From: Cryphonectria parasitica EP155
Taxonomy: Eukaryota; Ascomycota; Sordariomycetes; Diaporthales; Cryphonectriaceae
Assembly: GCF_011745365.1 (NCBI RefSeq)
Contig: NW_024468912.1
Span: 2,108,001 to 2,172,000, forward strand
Length of the DNA: 64,000 nucleotides
Direction of reading: 5' to 3'
The position numbers and the translations under genes are program-made. The notes beneath the pieces were generated by a model. That model saw only the letters and a program-made list of their open reading frames with translations, was not told where the DNA came from and did no database searches. The stretch's first letter is position 1; each line of letters starts with the position of its first letter. Positions 13,384-26,074 of this stretch are shown here, piece after piece.

Positions 13384-15845
13384 ATGACTGTCGCACACGA
13401 TCTGACCCATCGCGGCTCCGCTGTGGGCTCCAGCGCAATGGCACTGGAGGACAGGTTTGAGGTTCTCAAGGAGATCGGTGACGGAAGCTTTGGCAGTGTT
13501 GTCCTGGCCAGGGTTCGCACTGCTGGGGCTAGTGTCGCTAGGAGAGGAACTGTGGTAAGTCTGCACTTGGGATGACCTGAACATGTGCCCACGGCGTGAT
13601 GAAGTATTTGTGCTGATGGAAGTGTCAGATTGCCATCAAAACCATGAAGAAGACCTTTGAGTCATTCTCACCTTGTCTAGAGCTCCGCGAGGTTGTGTTC
13701 CTCAGGACACTCCCCCCTCATCAGCACCTCGTCCCAGCCCTGGACATCTTCCTCGACCCTTTCACCAAGAAGCTCCACATCTGCATGGAGTACATGGAAG
13801 GTAACCTATACCAGCTGATGAAGGCCAGAGACCACAAGTGTCTGGACAACTCAAGTGTCAAGAGCATCCTGTTCCAGATCATGCAGGGTCTGGAGCACAT
13901 CCATGCCCACAGTTTCTTCCACAGGGACATCAAGCCCGAGAACATCTTGGTCTCGACGTCATCCCACCAAGACACAACAAACTCATTCAGACGGTACTCA
14001 TCTCTGGTCACACCCCCTTCCACCCCTCCTACCTACACCGTCAAGATTGCCGATTTCGGCCTGGCAAGAGAGACACACTCCAAGTTGCCATACACGACAT
14101 ATGTTTCGACGCGATGGTACCGAGCACCCGAAGTCCTGTTACGCGCCGGCGAATACTCTGCACCTGTCGACATCTGGGCCATCGGTGCCATGGCTGTGGA
14201 GATTGCAACACTGAAGCCTTTGTTCCCCGGTGGAAACGAGGTGGACCAAGTCTGGAGGGTCTGTGAGATCATGGGCAGTCCTGGAAACTGGTATAACAAG
14301 GCGGGTCAGCGCGTAGGCGGAGGCGACTGGCGAGAGGGCACCCGTCTGGCCGGAAAGCTGGGCTTTTCCTTCCCAAAGATGGCTCCTCACTCGATGGACA
14401 CCATTCTGCAGACACCGCAGTGGCCCGCGTCGCTGAGCCAGTTTGTGACCTGGTGTCTGATGTGGGATCCCAAGAACAGGCCGACATCCACCCAGGCCCT
14501 TGCCCACGAGTACTTTACCGACGCGGTCGACCCCACGCGCCCCAAGTCCTCGGCCTCGAGGATATTAGGCCGCAAGCCTTCAGAACTCAGCCGCAGCTCC
14601 AAGGACGCGATCACACCGACAATCTCCTCCAAGCCGTCCTGGTTCCGGAAGTCATTGATCGGCCGCTCCGAGTCTTCGAACGATCTGGCGGCGGCGGCTC
14701 CTCCTCAGGTGGTGGTGGTTGCAAAGGAACCTGCGCCTACTGCTAAGCCGCAGCCAGTGCATGTGACAGTCGATCCCGCACCCATCATGCCCGCCAAGTC
14801 GCGACCGCCTGCCAACAAGAGAACCACATGGACCAATGGGATATCAAACGTGGCGCCTATGCCGATTCTTCCCACTATTAGGCCCATCTCTCCCATGTCG
14901 GATGCCGTGACCGCGCAGCGGACGCCTTCGTATAACGATGCGTACGCAAACGCCCACAGGCATGGCCATATGGAGGAGAAGCAGTCCAAGAAGATCGGAC
15001 GCCAATTGTCGGTTCAGTCAAGCTCGAATCACTACGCAGATATGCATAGACAACAAGCTGAGCGTGCTCTCAACGGCCACGGAGGGCTCGTGTCACCGCC
15101 CAGTGCCCATAAGGAGGGCTTCTTCTCGCACCTGCGCAAGAGGGCGCGACGGTTCTCTGGACGGCATCAAACCCCGGTATCACCTATCGAGCCGGACATG
15201 GAAACACCGGCCGGCTGTGGCCCGTGGGCGAGCAACAGGTCGTCCATGGTGATCGACCCGCCTCCTGCGCCGGTAGCAAAGGACAACCACGAGTCACTCG
15301 ACAGAGCGTTGAGAGAGGCTCAACAGCATTCGGACAATCTGCACGCGCCGACACCTGCCGTTCACCAGATCTCCTCCACAAGCAACCTCAAACGCCACCA
15401 CTCCATACCGCATCACCAGCCTCGATCGGCGGATAACCTGTCCGGAGCCTCACGGGCGACAGGTCCTGTCTCCAGCCGAACACGACGAGCGCAGGCAGCG
15501 CATGGCGTCCACCATTACGACGCGCCTGATGAGGAAGATGAGCTCCTCGACGAGGCTCTCACCTCGACACAGAAGGCGGTGAGGCGGATTGACAAGAACG
15601 GCCCGGCTAACGCGCGGAAATCGCCCGGCAATCCCGGGTTTCGAAATCCTTACCCGACACCTTCGCCGTCAGCCAGCGGCAACGTCTGCCTGTTTGGTGA
15701 AGGGCAGGAGGCGATCGAGCCCAAGCCACTGGACTTGAACAACAGAAAGGCATCGGCTTATAAATGGCCGACACCACCCTACGAGGAGAGCGAGTGGGCA
15801 GCTTCGGCATCCGCGAGCATCTGGGCAGCAAGCAATCGATTCTAG
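13384..15845 (+). CDS. Ime2/MAK-type serine/threonine protein kinase
   Basis: Two exons: 13384-13554 and 13629-15845, 795 residues. The donor is GTAAGT and both sides are in phase 0. The kinase domain starts at about residue 25. The glycine loop GDGSFGSV spans 32-39, the lysine of AIK is K61, the catalytic HRD is 155-157, the DFG is 199-201, and the activation loop has T-T-Y at 213-215 followed by RWYRAPE. The T-x-Y motif and overall shape place it in the RCK family (yeast Ime2, mammalian MAK/ICK, Ustilago Crk1). These kinases act in meiosis, light-dependent development and mating. About 25 Ser/Thr/Pro-rich residues are inserted between the catalytic loop and the DFG. The C-terminal 480 residues are disordered, basic and Ser/Pro-rich. 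Met19 is an alternative start; Met1 is kept because the frame is open and the intron follows it. Confidence 0.9.
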
Positions 15846-18086
15846 AGACGTTTTGTGTGAACTGGAGGGTCTTTTTTTTTCTTTTTTTTTTTTTCAACAT
15901 CGGGCGACAAGAAAAAATTTGGGTTTGGGCCCGGTCATCTTCCATACGGAGTTTTTCCATTGCTTCTTTTTTTGTCTTTTGTTTCTACTTCTTTCTTGGG
16001 CATCAGGGAACAACAACATTATTATCACGTCACTCATTCGGGCCAGGTCCGATCAAGGTTGGCGGCAATGTGATGGGCGGCAATTGCATTTGGATCTGTT
16101 CAGCTTCACTATACAAAATACTTCGCCTGTTGGGCTTTCTAAGTCACGAACGGGCAGTGTCTCTTTTTTCGCGTCAACAAGTCGTCATACTACACAATAC
16201 CCCTTATAGATTGCACAGCACGACAAAGCGGTCGGAGACTTTTCTCTGTCTTTATCTTTTCTCGTTCTCCTTTTGATCGTGTTTTGTCGTTAGATCGAGC
16301 AGGACAGTCCATTATCACCTCTCTGGATTTTGAGGGCTGAAGGGGTTGGCTTGGCTGTCGAGCTGTGGTGCGAAGAATAGGGAATTTTTTTTTTTTTTGG
16401 CGTGGATGGGGGAAGGCAGAGAGACGAGCCAAAGAATAGGCAAACCTCTTCTACTTTTCATCTTTGTTTCCTTCTTTTCATTATTGTTTCCTGTGTCTTA
16501 TAAGTGTGTACACAAGAGGCTGAACGGAGTTGGCAAATGGCTCGTCACGCACTCCCAGCTCAGGCCTGGGGGAGGCCTGTTTACTTCACTCTTGTCACTG
16601 ATTGCCGAGTAGCAGGCTGTGAAGTTCTGTATATAGAGACCACCCTTCTCCGCTTTTTTCCTTTTTTGTTTGTTCTTTTTGGATCTGTTGGGTGGCGGCG
16701 ATGAGACAGACAGCTGGGCGGGTTAATCGGGACTCTTCACAAACTGGGAAGACGGTAATGGCAAAATAAAACAATCCACGGCGTCTAGAACGTCCTTGAA
16801 CAATCATGATTGCTACCTCTATGGACATGTCCCTGTGCGTGAAATGACTACAAGTAATATTGATCACAGTTGCTGGTGGCAGGCAGGTCTCTTGAAGGGA
16901 GGGGGGGGGGCACAGGTGTGGTGTACAATGCCAGAAAAAGCTGCTGGCTGATGATATAATAATGCTTAATCTCCACGGTGAGATGAATGAGGCCTAGAAT
17001 AGGGCTGGAGGAAGCTACTGCAACTGCAAGTGCGCATGCTGGCTGCAGCAGCTGCAGGTCAGATCCGCAGCAGGAGCCCATCTAGGCACGGTACACTAAA
17101 TCCGTACCGTTTTTACCGTCCGATGTTTCCCCGTTGGAATTGTACAGTAGTAGCGAACAAGCCCGTTGGCGTTGGCGGCGGGTGTTTAGGGGCTTGGGCT
17201 TAGGTAGACCTGACATACCATGCCAGGCAGCAGAATTCTTTGGCTGTTTCCTAAAACTTAAGAGAGGCTGGTGGATTTTTCTTGGGTGGGAGTAAGTAGG
17301 TGACGTCAAACTCCATGAAAGATCCTCTCAAGCCCAGCGTTTGGAATCGGATAAGATGGATTGAATACAAAAAGGCCGGCTGTGTATTCTTCTTCTCGTG
17401 TTGACGGGGAAGAGGGGGTAAAGTCGAGGAGCACTAAAGCTGCATTGATTTTGTACTGACTGACTGTACGTACTATATGCAGTTGGCAGTCTAGGGTGCC
17501 CATATTAATTTAGGTACTCACAGGGGCAAGGCGAAGCAGCGGCCCCTCGCTTACGACCCAAGTTGGTAGGTACACATCACCCTTCAACAACCCCACCGCC
17601 CGCCTGTCATTGCGTCGTGTGTCGCAATACCTCCCACCCTCAAACCACCTGATCTGAATCCCTCAACAAGAGCATCCTTAGGTTTTCCCTTGCAACGAGA
17701 CGAGGCGACAGCGAATTCACACTCAGCTAGGTCTTCCTAGGTGTGGCCTTTCTCTGCGCGCCACACATCGCCCCGCCTCACTGTGCCCCATCCTCAGAGA
17801 GAGAAGTGTCACCCTAGGTCTAGTATATAGAAACGAGAAGAGGAAGGGAAAGAAAAAGGACTGCGATTCACCGCGCTCTTCGACACCCACGACTCCTAAG
17901 GGATCCTGCTTTCCACTCAAATTCCCACCTCCTCATTGGATACCCATATCTTGACGCGCACACACTTCTCTGTCTCTCTCTTTCTCTCTTCTTTCTTCTT
18001 GTTCTCCTCCTTCCCTCATATGAGCATGACTCTAGGTCTGGCAAGATAGCCCGCACCTGGCGAGTCCACATCTCTACTCTGCCAAG
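15846..18086. other. Intergenic, no gene seen
   Basis: This is the 3' flank of the kinase gene, with T-rich runs just after the stop at 15871-15894, followed by the promoter of the Hsp70-like gene. The last few hundred bases are pyrimidine-rich (TCTCTCTTTCTCTC near 17970-18010). No coding frame with a recognisable motif is present on either strand. Confidence 0.45.
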
Positions 18087-20490
18087 ATGAGCGCCAGCCT
18101 ACCAATCCGTTCACCAACGACGCAGTCCGTGAGCCAGAGGAACAAGGAGAGCAGGAATTACTTCACCGGTCAAGGAGTGTCTTCGTCCACTGAGGCTATC
18201 AATGGGCCCGTTAGGGCACCCGTGAGGGACTTTGCGCCCGTTGCGGACAGGCTGATTGTCGGCGTCGATTTTGGTACTACCTTCTCAGGGTAAGTTAAGC
18301 CACCTGGTTATGTGGGGAGGGGAGGGGCCGGCCTACTTTTTCCTGTGGCGCTTGACTTCGGGCGGGCATTGGTCCTCATATGTATCTGCTGCTGCACGAT
18401 CCACGCCTCCTGGCGGACTGTCTCGCTCTCATAAATATATATATACATACATACATATATATATGGACTGCATTGGACTGACACATCTTATCTTAGTGTC
18501 GCCGCGGTTTACACGTCTACGCCAGATGACATAGAGATCATCAAGACATGGCCGGGCGGCAACGGTATCACCTCGGACAAGGTGCCTACAGAGATCTCCT
18601 ACGACATCCCCGCCGACAGCCCACCAGGCACCGAGCCTACGGTGAGATGGGGCTTTCAGTTCAAGCCCGAGGAGTCGCGCCTGCGGTGTATCAAGCTGTT
18701 TCTCGACCGGTCGCAGAAGCTGCCCTTTTATGTGAGCCCGCTCGAGACGGCGGCCCAGCTCAAGCGTTTCAACAAGACGGTCGTCGACGCCGTGTCGGAC
18801 TACCTGACCCAGATCCACAGGCACACCATGGACACGCTGACAAGGCGGTACGGCGAGTCGTTCATGGAGAGCACCAGGGTCGATTTCGTCCTGACGTGCC
18901 CAGCCGTGTGGTCTGATGCCGCCAAGAACACGACGCTGCAGGCTGCCGAGAGGGCGGGCATGGGCGACAAGTCATCCATCCAGATGATCAGCGAGCCCGA
19001 GGCCGCCGCTGTGTATACCCTCAAGGCCATACAGCCCAACCACCTGAACGTGGGGGACAACTTCATCGTGTGCGACGGCGGTGGCGGCACCGTAGAGTAG
19101 GTGGAGCTGCATGCCCCTTTTCTTTGAGAGTGAAAACCCCTTTTGGCGTTGGGTCGGGGGAACGCACACCAAGCTGACCATGCTCTTCCCCCTTCTCCTT
19201 AGTCTCATCGCATACAAGATCATTTCTCTGAAGCCACTCAAGGTGGAAGAGTCGGCTGTAGGGACTGGTGGGCTCTGCGGCAGTGCTTTTGTGAACTACA
19301 GGTTTGAGGAGCACATCAAGAATCGGCTTGGCAAGAGCAGGTTCGACGAGATGAAGGTGAAGAAAAATAAGACGTGGCAGATGGGACTAAAATATTTTGA
19401 GGAATTTGTCAAGAGGAACTTTAACGAGGATGAGCACCAGGAAATCAATGTTCCGTGAGTCACCCCATTACTTCTCACTGTGCCGACTGGTCAGGTCAGG
19501 TCAAGCTAACCAAAGAACCACCGGGCCCAGTTTCCCAGGCCTTCCAGACGACGAAGAAGCCGGCCTCGACTCGGGCTTCCTCGTCATGACCGCAGCTCAG
19601 GTCAAGGATATCTTTGAGCCGGTGGTCAAGGAAGTCTGTGACCTCGTGCAGGGACAAGTGGAAGGGCTGCGCTCCAAGGGCGGCATCGTCTCGGGCATCA
19701 TCCTCGTCGGCGGGTTCGGGCAGTCCGATTACCTGTATCGCCGCCTCAAATCCCACTTCACCAGCGCTGCCCCGCCCCCTTATAGCGAGAGACCGACGCA
19801 CGCCCTCAGCGTCGGCTGTGTAGGCGAGGGCGGGAATATTGAAGTCATGCAGCCTGTGTATGCGTGGACAGCGGTTGTACGCGGCGCGGTGTTGCGAGGG
19901 CTGGAAGGAAATATGGTCATCTCACGGAAGGCGAGGATGCACTACGGCACGAGCTACGCCACTGTCTTCGACGAAGAGAAACACAGCGTCAGCGAGAGGT
20001 ATTGGAGCCCGCTGTGGGAGCGGTGGATGGTCTCGGATCGTATGCAATGGCATATCGCAAAGGTGAGCACGGCTCCAATTCAATGTCCATCTCGGAAGTC
20101 CGACTACAGGTCTCCCTCTCTAACGCTGGCGATGATGGATGGGGTTTTTTTTCTCAGGGCGATGCATTATCACCACTTACGCCCATCGCGTTCCACTACA
20201 CGAGGAATTTCAGACCGGGCCAGTCTCTAGTGGTTACGGACGACCTCATCGCCTGCGAGGCGGATGAACCCCCGGCTGCATACACGCGGGAGCTGGTGCA
20301 CGTATGCAAGCTGACGACGGACCTGAATGCCGTGCCGCGGAGCCTGTTCACGCGACTGACCACAACGAGGGGGGTGGAGTTCGATAACCTTGACTTTACG
20401 CTGGAGATGATCGTGGACAGCGCTGGCCTGGGGTTCGAGCTCAAGGTGGATGGGGTCAGTTATGGACGGGTCGACGCTGATTTTCAGTAA
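18087..20490 (+). CDS. Divergent Hsp70 (HSPA12-like) ATPase
   Basis: Five exons: 18087-18289, 18497-19096, 19203-19454, 19531-20062 and 20158-20490. They join in frame to 639 residues. The phosphate-1 motif DFGTTFSG is at residues 61-68. A second glycine motif, CDGGGGTVD, is completed only by splicing across exons 2 and 3. ISEPEAAA and the adenosine-type motif LVGGFGQSDYL follow. These are the hallmarks of the actin-like ATPase fold of the HSPA12-type Hsp70s that are expanded in filamentous fungi. The usual substrate-binding domain and an EEVD tail are absent; the last 150 residues are a short unfamiliar domain. About 55 Ser/Thr-rich residues precede the ATPase. Client and pathway are unknown. 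Intron 1 holds an (AT/ACAT) repeat. Confidence 0.85.
18431..18466. repeat. TA/TACA simple repeat inside intron 1 of the Hsp70-like gene
   Basis: An A/T-alternating stretch with an internal block of ACAT units lies in the first intron of the Hsp70-like gene. It can fold on itself and is likely to vary in length between strains. It does not touch either splice site. Confidence 0.8.
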
Positions 20491-22327
20491 ATGACACAGA
20501 GGGAGGAGGGTGGTACTATCTATCTGCCACACTGGATGGGTCAGTGGCTTTTATTGCAGAGATGTGGAGGGGGCAGATGTGTTGTACCAGCATTTCAAGG
20601 CGCAAGATTGGGAATCTTGTTCTTTTTGTCTCTGTTTCTAATTTTTAAGTGACGGCAATAACGAAGCCGGTTCATTGTTCCCAGAAGATCAGGGCAAAGC
20701 AGAGTTGAGTATACAAGTAGTCTCTGCTGATCCTGCTGATAAGCACTTGTGTGCGTATGTGGCCCTAGGGGGAAAATGATACCCCCTTGACGAGACTTGG
20801 GGGACAAAAGTGAGGCTGTGGACTCGTGGTGATTGGTTGTAGGGCACACACCTACTCAATCATGCCTCCTCGATGGATTGACTCGCCACCTTTGTCCTTT
20901 TTGAGCAGTGTGGTCCAGTCTCGGAAGTTTGCCTCCCTCGAGAATGACTGTTTTGCTCAAAGTCTTTATATCTTCATGGAACCTGGGGACATTTAGTCAC
21001 TGCCATACGCACACGCACAAAGAACAAAGAAAGAGAGCGAAAAGAGAGAAGAAAAATCATAACAAACAAGGTCAGGGCAACGCGTAAGGGAGACATAAGG
21101 ACCAACCCCAGACGGGAAGCTCGACCAAGCGAAGAGCAAGTTTTCCTGCAGCCGAGCAGTCGCCCGACTAGTATGGCGAGTGTCACACCGCCTCTGTAGG
21201 TACTTTAAGCAACCACTCTCGTGGGCTGTAGCTCCGTTTTCTTTTTTCCCACCCCTGGAACACACCAAAAAAAGTTAAGAAGAAATTCATGACTACTGCT
21301 AAAGAAATTCAAACGTGGCTTGCGAAAGGAAAGAAAAGGAAGGGGGACATTGCCCGGGTAATCGCCACGTGGCGAAAGAAGTCTGCTGAGGAAAGAACTA
21401 CACAAGCTGGGAAAGGAGCGGTATGTATACATAGCATGTAAGGTGCTCCATGCGCAGCGGTTTGTGTTGCTGGAAGCTGTTGGCTCAGTTGAACTTTACC
21501 AGCGTTCGCTGTTTACCTCCCAAAGTTGGTCACAGTCATATCACACAACATGCTTTGAAGTCTCGAGAAAAGGATACTGACATATCTGAAGCTCTCGACA
21601 ATCTGCTACAAAGAGATGTGGCCAATACGCGTATGTCCATGGGCCAATGTCAAAGTCAGCGAACAAGACTATCTGTCATCATCAAGATCATCAACAGCAT
21701 CACCAACCATCAGCATCCTTCTTTCACCACGCCTTTTCACTCGTCCGTGGAATCCTGCTCCGACCGTATCACCTGGAGTCGAGTGTCATTGCTTGGCTGA
21801 GACGCCGAGACGACGGCTTCCTGCGTCTCCGTCACCAGCAAGTTCTGCGAACCTAGACACCCGAGACGATGGCCGAGGGCTGAAGATGAGAACGAGCATG
21901 TAGTGGGTGTGGCGGAGCCGCTGAAAGAGAGAGAAGGAAAGAAACAGAAACTGAGGGAGAAAAAACATGAGGATCAACACCGACACACACAAGCCATACC
22001 ACCCAATCAGGTGGATAGTGACCCGTAATGGGCACCTCCTCCGGTTCGATACCGCCCTTCCAGCCGACAGTACAATCTCAGATCTGTCCTTGACCTTGAA
22101 TCTTTCTTTAGCCGGATACAAGGTCCAGTGCTCGAAGGAAAGAAGTCGACTTCAACAGAGAATCTCCAGCCTCAAAGCAAACCCCGGTCCTCCCGTCCTG
22201 TCTTTTCCCTTTGCCCTCCGAACGGCTGCGAAAAGGCGTATCGCGGGGACTGACTCCAGCCAAAGAAAAAAAAATAACCTTCACGGCAGTCCTCTATGAT
22301 GGACGGATTACTCGTGTGCTCTGGAAT
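20491..22327. other. Intergenic, no gene seen
   Basis: Convergent 3' flanks of the Hsp70-like gene (plus) and the Cys/His-motif gene (minus). No frame in it shows a family motif. It includes purine-rich runs near 21015-21060 and 21920-21965 on the plus strand. Confidence 0.45.
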
Positions 22328-23486
22328 TCAGGCACGACCTTTCTGTTTGTGGCTGTTCTTCTTCTTGGATCGTCGATGACTCGACGCTGCGATCGAGCTC
22401 GGCCCAGCTTCTTCCACGACTGGTTCCAGGTGCCATGAGCTCTGGTGAGGGGGAAATTGAGTTTGATAGCTGCTGCTGGCCGCCGCCGCCGCCACCACCT
22501 CTGCCGGCAGGCTCAAAGGCCTCAGCATGCTCTGATAGGTCTGTTCATTGATGAGCCCTTGCTTGCGGAGATGAGCAACGAGGAATCCGTCCGGACGCAT
22601 ATCTGTGAGGCGGTATTCGCCTGCCACGATGTGCTCACGGATATGTTCCATTCGGCGCACAAAATTCTCTCTCCTATCGCCGCCTGTCCTGGTCAGTGCG
22701 TCAAATGTGCCCAGATCTTCACAGAACCCTGAGAGACACGCTTCAAGTCAGCGCAAATGCCATCGTCTTCCCCTGGAGAGAAAGAGTGCGTGGCAAGGAG
22801 AGAAAAGAGAAAAGAGGGGTGTGGGATGGGGAGCAAGCAAAGGAAAAGGTGGATATACAGCACCGCAGCCTAGACGGAAAGGTTCCTTGCAGGTGTTGCT
22901 CAGTGTGCTCTGTCCAGTCCGCAAGCTCATCGCCGTTGAATGTCTGGCCACAGATCTCGCAAGGGAGCTGGTAGCGTTGGCGAGGTGGCTGCTGTCGATG
23001 GATATGAGTGTCCACATTGGAGACACGGCTGTGCCTTGACGGCGCCGAGGATACACTGCTGGCCACGCTGTGCGCACGGCCAGCCCCGTGCGCCGTCGAC
23101 ACAGTTCCCTGCGATGACTGCGACAAGGTCTCCCAATCGGTAGCGTGATCCGCCAAGGATGATGCCCTGGCGCTGGCGACGGAGGTGGTAGCACCGCTAT
23201 ACCCATGCGCAGTCGTATTGTCAGTGGGAGCTTTGGATTGGAAGTTCTGATAATGGTCATGACTGGGTGCTGGCCATCCCAGAAATCGAGCGACAACGGT
23301 TGCATGATGGGAGTTGTCGGGTGGTGCATGATATAATCCTCCCTGTGCGAACTGTGCTGAGGTCAACACAGAGATTGGATCCAGGTCTGGGCTCTGAGGG
23401 TCAGGGAAATCACCGTAGTCGCTCAAGCTGAGCGACTGACTGTCCCAGTCGACACTCTTGTCTTTGGAAGACCTGCTGCTCGACAT
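22328..23486 (-). CDS. Fungal protein with C2H2-like and RCWFC motifs, function unknown
   Basis: Two exons: 23486-22859 and 22728-22328, 342 residues. The frame upstream of 23486 opens with GTG, so the ATG beginning MSSSRSSKDK is chosen. Splicing from a GTATAT donor to CTCTCAG creates RLRCWFCED. The N-terminal 150 residues are Ser-rich and disordered. Then comes a zinc-finger-like element, CEICGQTFNGDELADWTEH, followed by TFPSRLRCWFC and the basic RRENFVRRMEHIREHI. This block resembles a fungal protein family with a C-x2-C...H finger and a Cys-Trp-Phe-Cys pair, often annotated as C2H2-type. The tail is basic (SHRRSKKKNSHKQK), compatible with nuclear localisation. DNA binding is plausible but unproven. 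Confidence 0.8.
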
Positions 23487-26074
23487 GGCTTCCACACCCT
23501 CCTGGAATGCTGACTGACTTGGAGTAATAGAAAATTGTCAAGATTGCTAGGAGATGAACGAGAGGAAGACTGGTGCCAGAAGAACGTGTCAGCCAACATC
23601 TCCTTGACAGGAAGGAGGGGAGGGGGAAAGACGCGGCTATGTATGAAAAATTGGGAAGAGAGACAGATTGTCCTGAGATTTGGGACACCCCTTCCTTGTC
23701 CCTGCGGGACGCTGCCTGCAACCTCGCCAACGACAACGCAAGAGATCAACCCTGCATGACAAAAGCAGCTTCCCCCCTCCCCCCCCCCCACCGGATCACA
23801 GAATGCCCTACCTGGCTAAAGGTACAGTGCAGATGACACACTGCAGCATCGGGTCGGAGACACCAACCAGTCGGCTCAATGAACCCCGGACCCGTCGTAG
23901 GGCGGCATGCGACTCGTCATTCGCTTGCAGGGCATGCTGTGCAAGGTCTCGCCAAGGGAGGCTCGACCATGTTCCGAGAGTGTATTTGACATATCCTACG
24001 CGCGAATACACCAGAGATGCAAGGAGGTTGGCAGAGGGCAAAGGCTCAGGGTGGCCATCATCAGCTGACCCGATGGCATCGTAGCCTCAGAGCAGTGGGA
24101 CGAGGTTCCCGTGATTGGTGAAGATCTCGAAACAGGCCAGCCCACTTTGGCGTGGCGGCACACCTCGCAGATGTTATCCTGCGTTTAGACACCCTTGACG
24201 CGTCTCCAAAAAGTCTCCCACACCAAATTCTGGAAACCTGAGAAGAAGGAGAAGAAGAAGAAAAAAGAAAAAGCAGAGAAAGAGAAGTCTCTTGGGAATG
24301 CGTATTCCCAAGGTCAAAGCTGGTATGTACGTGAAGGAGGAACCATCACATGCCCTTATAACGCAACAAAGGGAATACGCAACAGCTGTGCCTGCAAACC
24401 CCCCAGTCTCCGTCTCGAGAGACAGATTCTACTGCGTGCCCAAGTATGCAGCCCGCCGAGCCAAGCTGGCGTAACCCAGTCTTGTGCAAGCCACGCCCCT
24501 CCCTCGGTCGACATCGCCATAGCTGGAGGGCCGGCTTATATCGAAAGAGGAATCAAGAAAAAAGAGGAATGGTTATCTCGTCTGGCGATTCTTCACCGGT
24601 CGATCAAATGTGGTACGTCGTGTATGGTTGTGTGTTCCCCAGGATTGGACGGCTCTAGCTGCTATCGCCTTTGTAAACTGACTAATTCCTCGAGAGATGG
24701 TTTTAACTTGGTTGTGCTGGACAAGAACAATATGACCAGTCAATATTGCTGGGATGGGTTAGTTTTGTATTCCCTGCGTGGACCATCAAGTCCCGCTGTC
24801 GGTGAGTCTCGAGCTCTTCGGCGATCACAACGTTCATTCAATCATTGTGCTCGTGAACAATGAAGAATGCTGCGGGAGGTTCGAAAAAAAAACCAAACCA
24901 AAAAACCAAAAAACCACAGCGTTTGATACATCGAGAAGCACCATGGTCCTACTCTAGATCTCGCCTTCTATACGATCATGCGCATCGACTAGATGCCGGC
25001 GCGCATGCACATGCAACCATCGAAGCACCTGACGCTGCACTGTTTCTCTAGCCAGATTTTACCGGCCGCCGATTTGCTACCACGGCCACGGCCGGCACTG
25101 CAGGCTGGAAGGTTGGCACGTTTGGGGGGGGGGGGGGGGAAGGAATAAGCTCGGGTCCGGGGAGGCGATTTGACCCCAACCATTTTGAGGCTCTGCGGTG
25201 ATCGATCGGAAGGTCTTGCCCTCTCTCCTCTCCCTCGACCACCCCCACCGTAACACAGGCCGCATGGGGCCATTCTCGATACAGTTCGACCCCGAGCGAA
25301 GGGCTGCATGATGGACTCACCACCACCAACGAACTCTCCAGTCTCAGGAACCTCCCTTCGGTCTTTTTGTCGGCCCCAGGATGGATGGCGCGAAGAGGAA
25401 GCCACGTCGGCTGCCGGATAGGCGAGAACCGCACTGTTGCTCTTTCTTCTTCCTTTTACTTTCTTTCTTCCTTCTCCATTTTGTGGCGCGCACTGATCGC
25501 TTGAGACAGCTTCCTCAACACCCGGGAAACCAGGCCCGTGTAGTTTATCAAACTCGAGTATCATCTGCTTGTACGGAATTGAACTCCTTGTGATACGTAA
25601 CAGCAAGATGTATACTAGCACGCCTGGCTCCTGAAGGGTAAGAAATAGAGCTGGGCTAGAGAAGAGAATCAGGGCAGAGAAGATCTGGCCGAACCGAGTA
25701 CGAGAACGAAGGAAGAATTGTGGACAGCTGTATTCCGCCACCAAGAATGTGTCGCTTGGCGCGCTTTTTGGAGGAGGGGCGAGAAACACACGAGTCTCGT
25801 TGAGACGTAACCAGACACGTGAGGTACCTCGTTTGTGCCTCTAGTCGATTTGATGCCCGTGAAATATACAACATCGATAACATGGACCAGGTACCCTGAT
25901 CACGCAATTGGCTCACGAGCCGCTGGCGATACGACTGGGAAAGGAGCGTTGAATGAGTATTTTTGGGTCACACGCTGAATTGCTCCGGCGGCCCCTTCTC
26001 GTCGCTTGGAGCATCGCACATGCCAATGCTGCGACAATGACGACAAACAGATCATGTTTCGGTTTTCTCTCCTT
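23487..26074. other. Intergenic, no gene seen
   Basis: The region is the promoter side of the Cys/His-motif gene and the 3' flank of the coiled-coil gene. It contains an A-rich run near 24242-24275 and a 16-base G run at 25124-25139. Open frames of 220-266 codons exist at 24195-24863 and on the minus strand at 24989-25789. Their predicted proteins are patchy in composition and show no motif, so I do not call them genes. Confidence 0.4.
25124..25139. repeat. Poly-G run of 16 bases
   Basis: An uninterrupted G run lies in the gene-poor stretch between the Cys/His-motif gene and the coiled-coil gene. Length may be inexact because homopolymers are hard to assemble. Confidence 0.8.

Noticed and set aside
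24195..24863. 222-codon plus-strand frame
   Set aside because: Begins with a lysine-rich run from an A-rich tract, then patchy composition with no recognisable domain.
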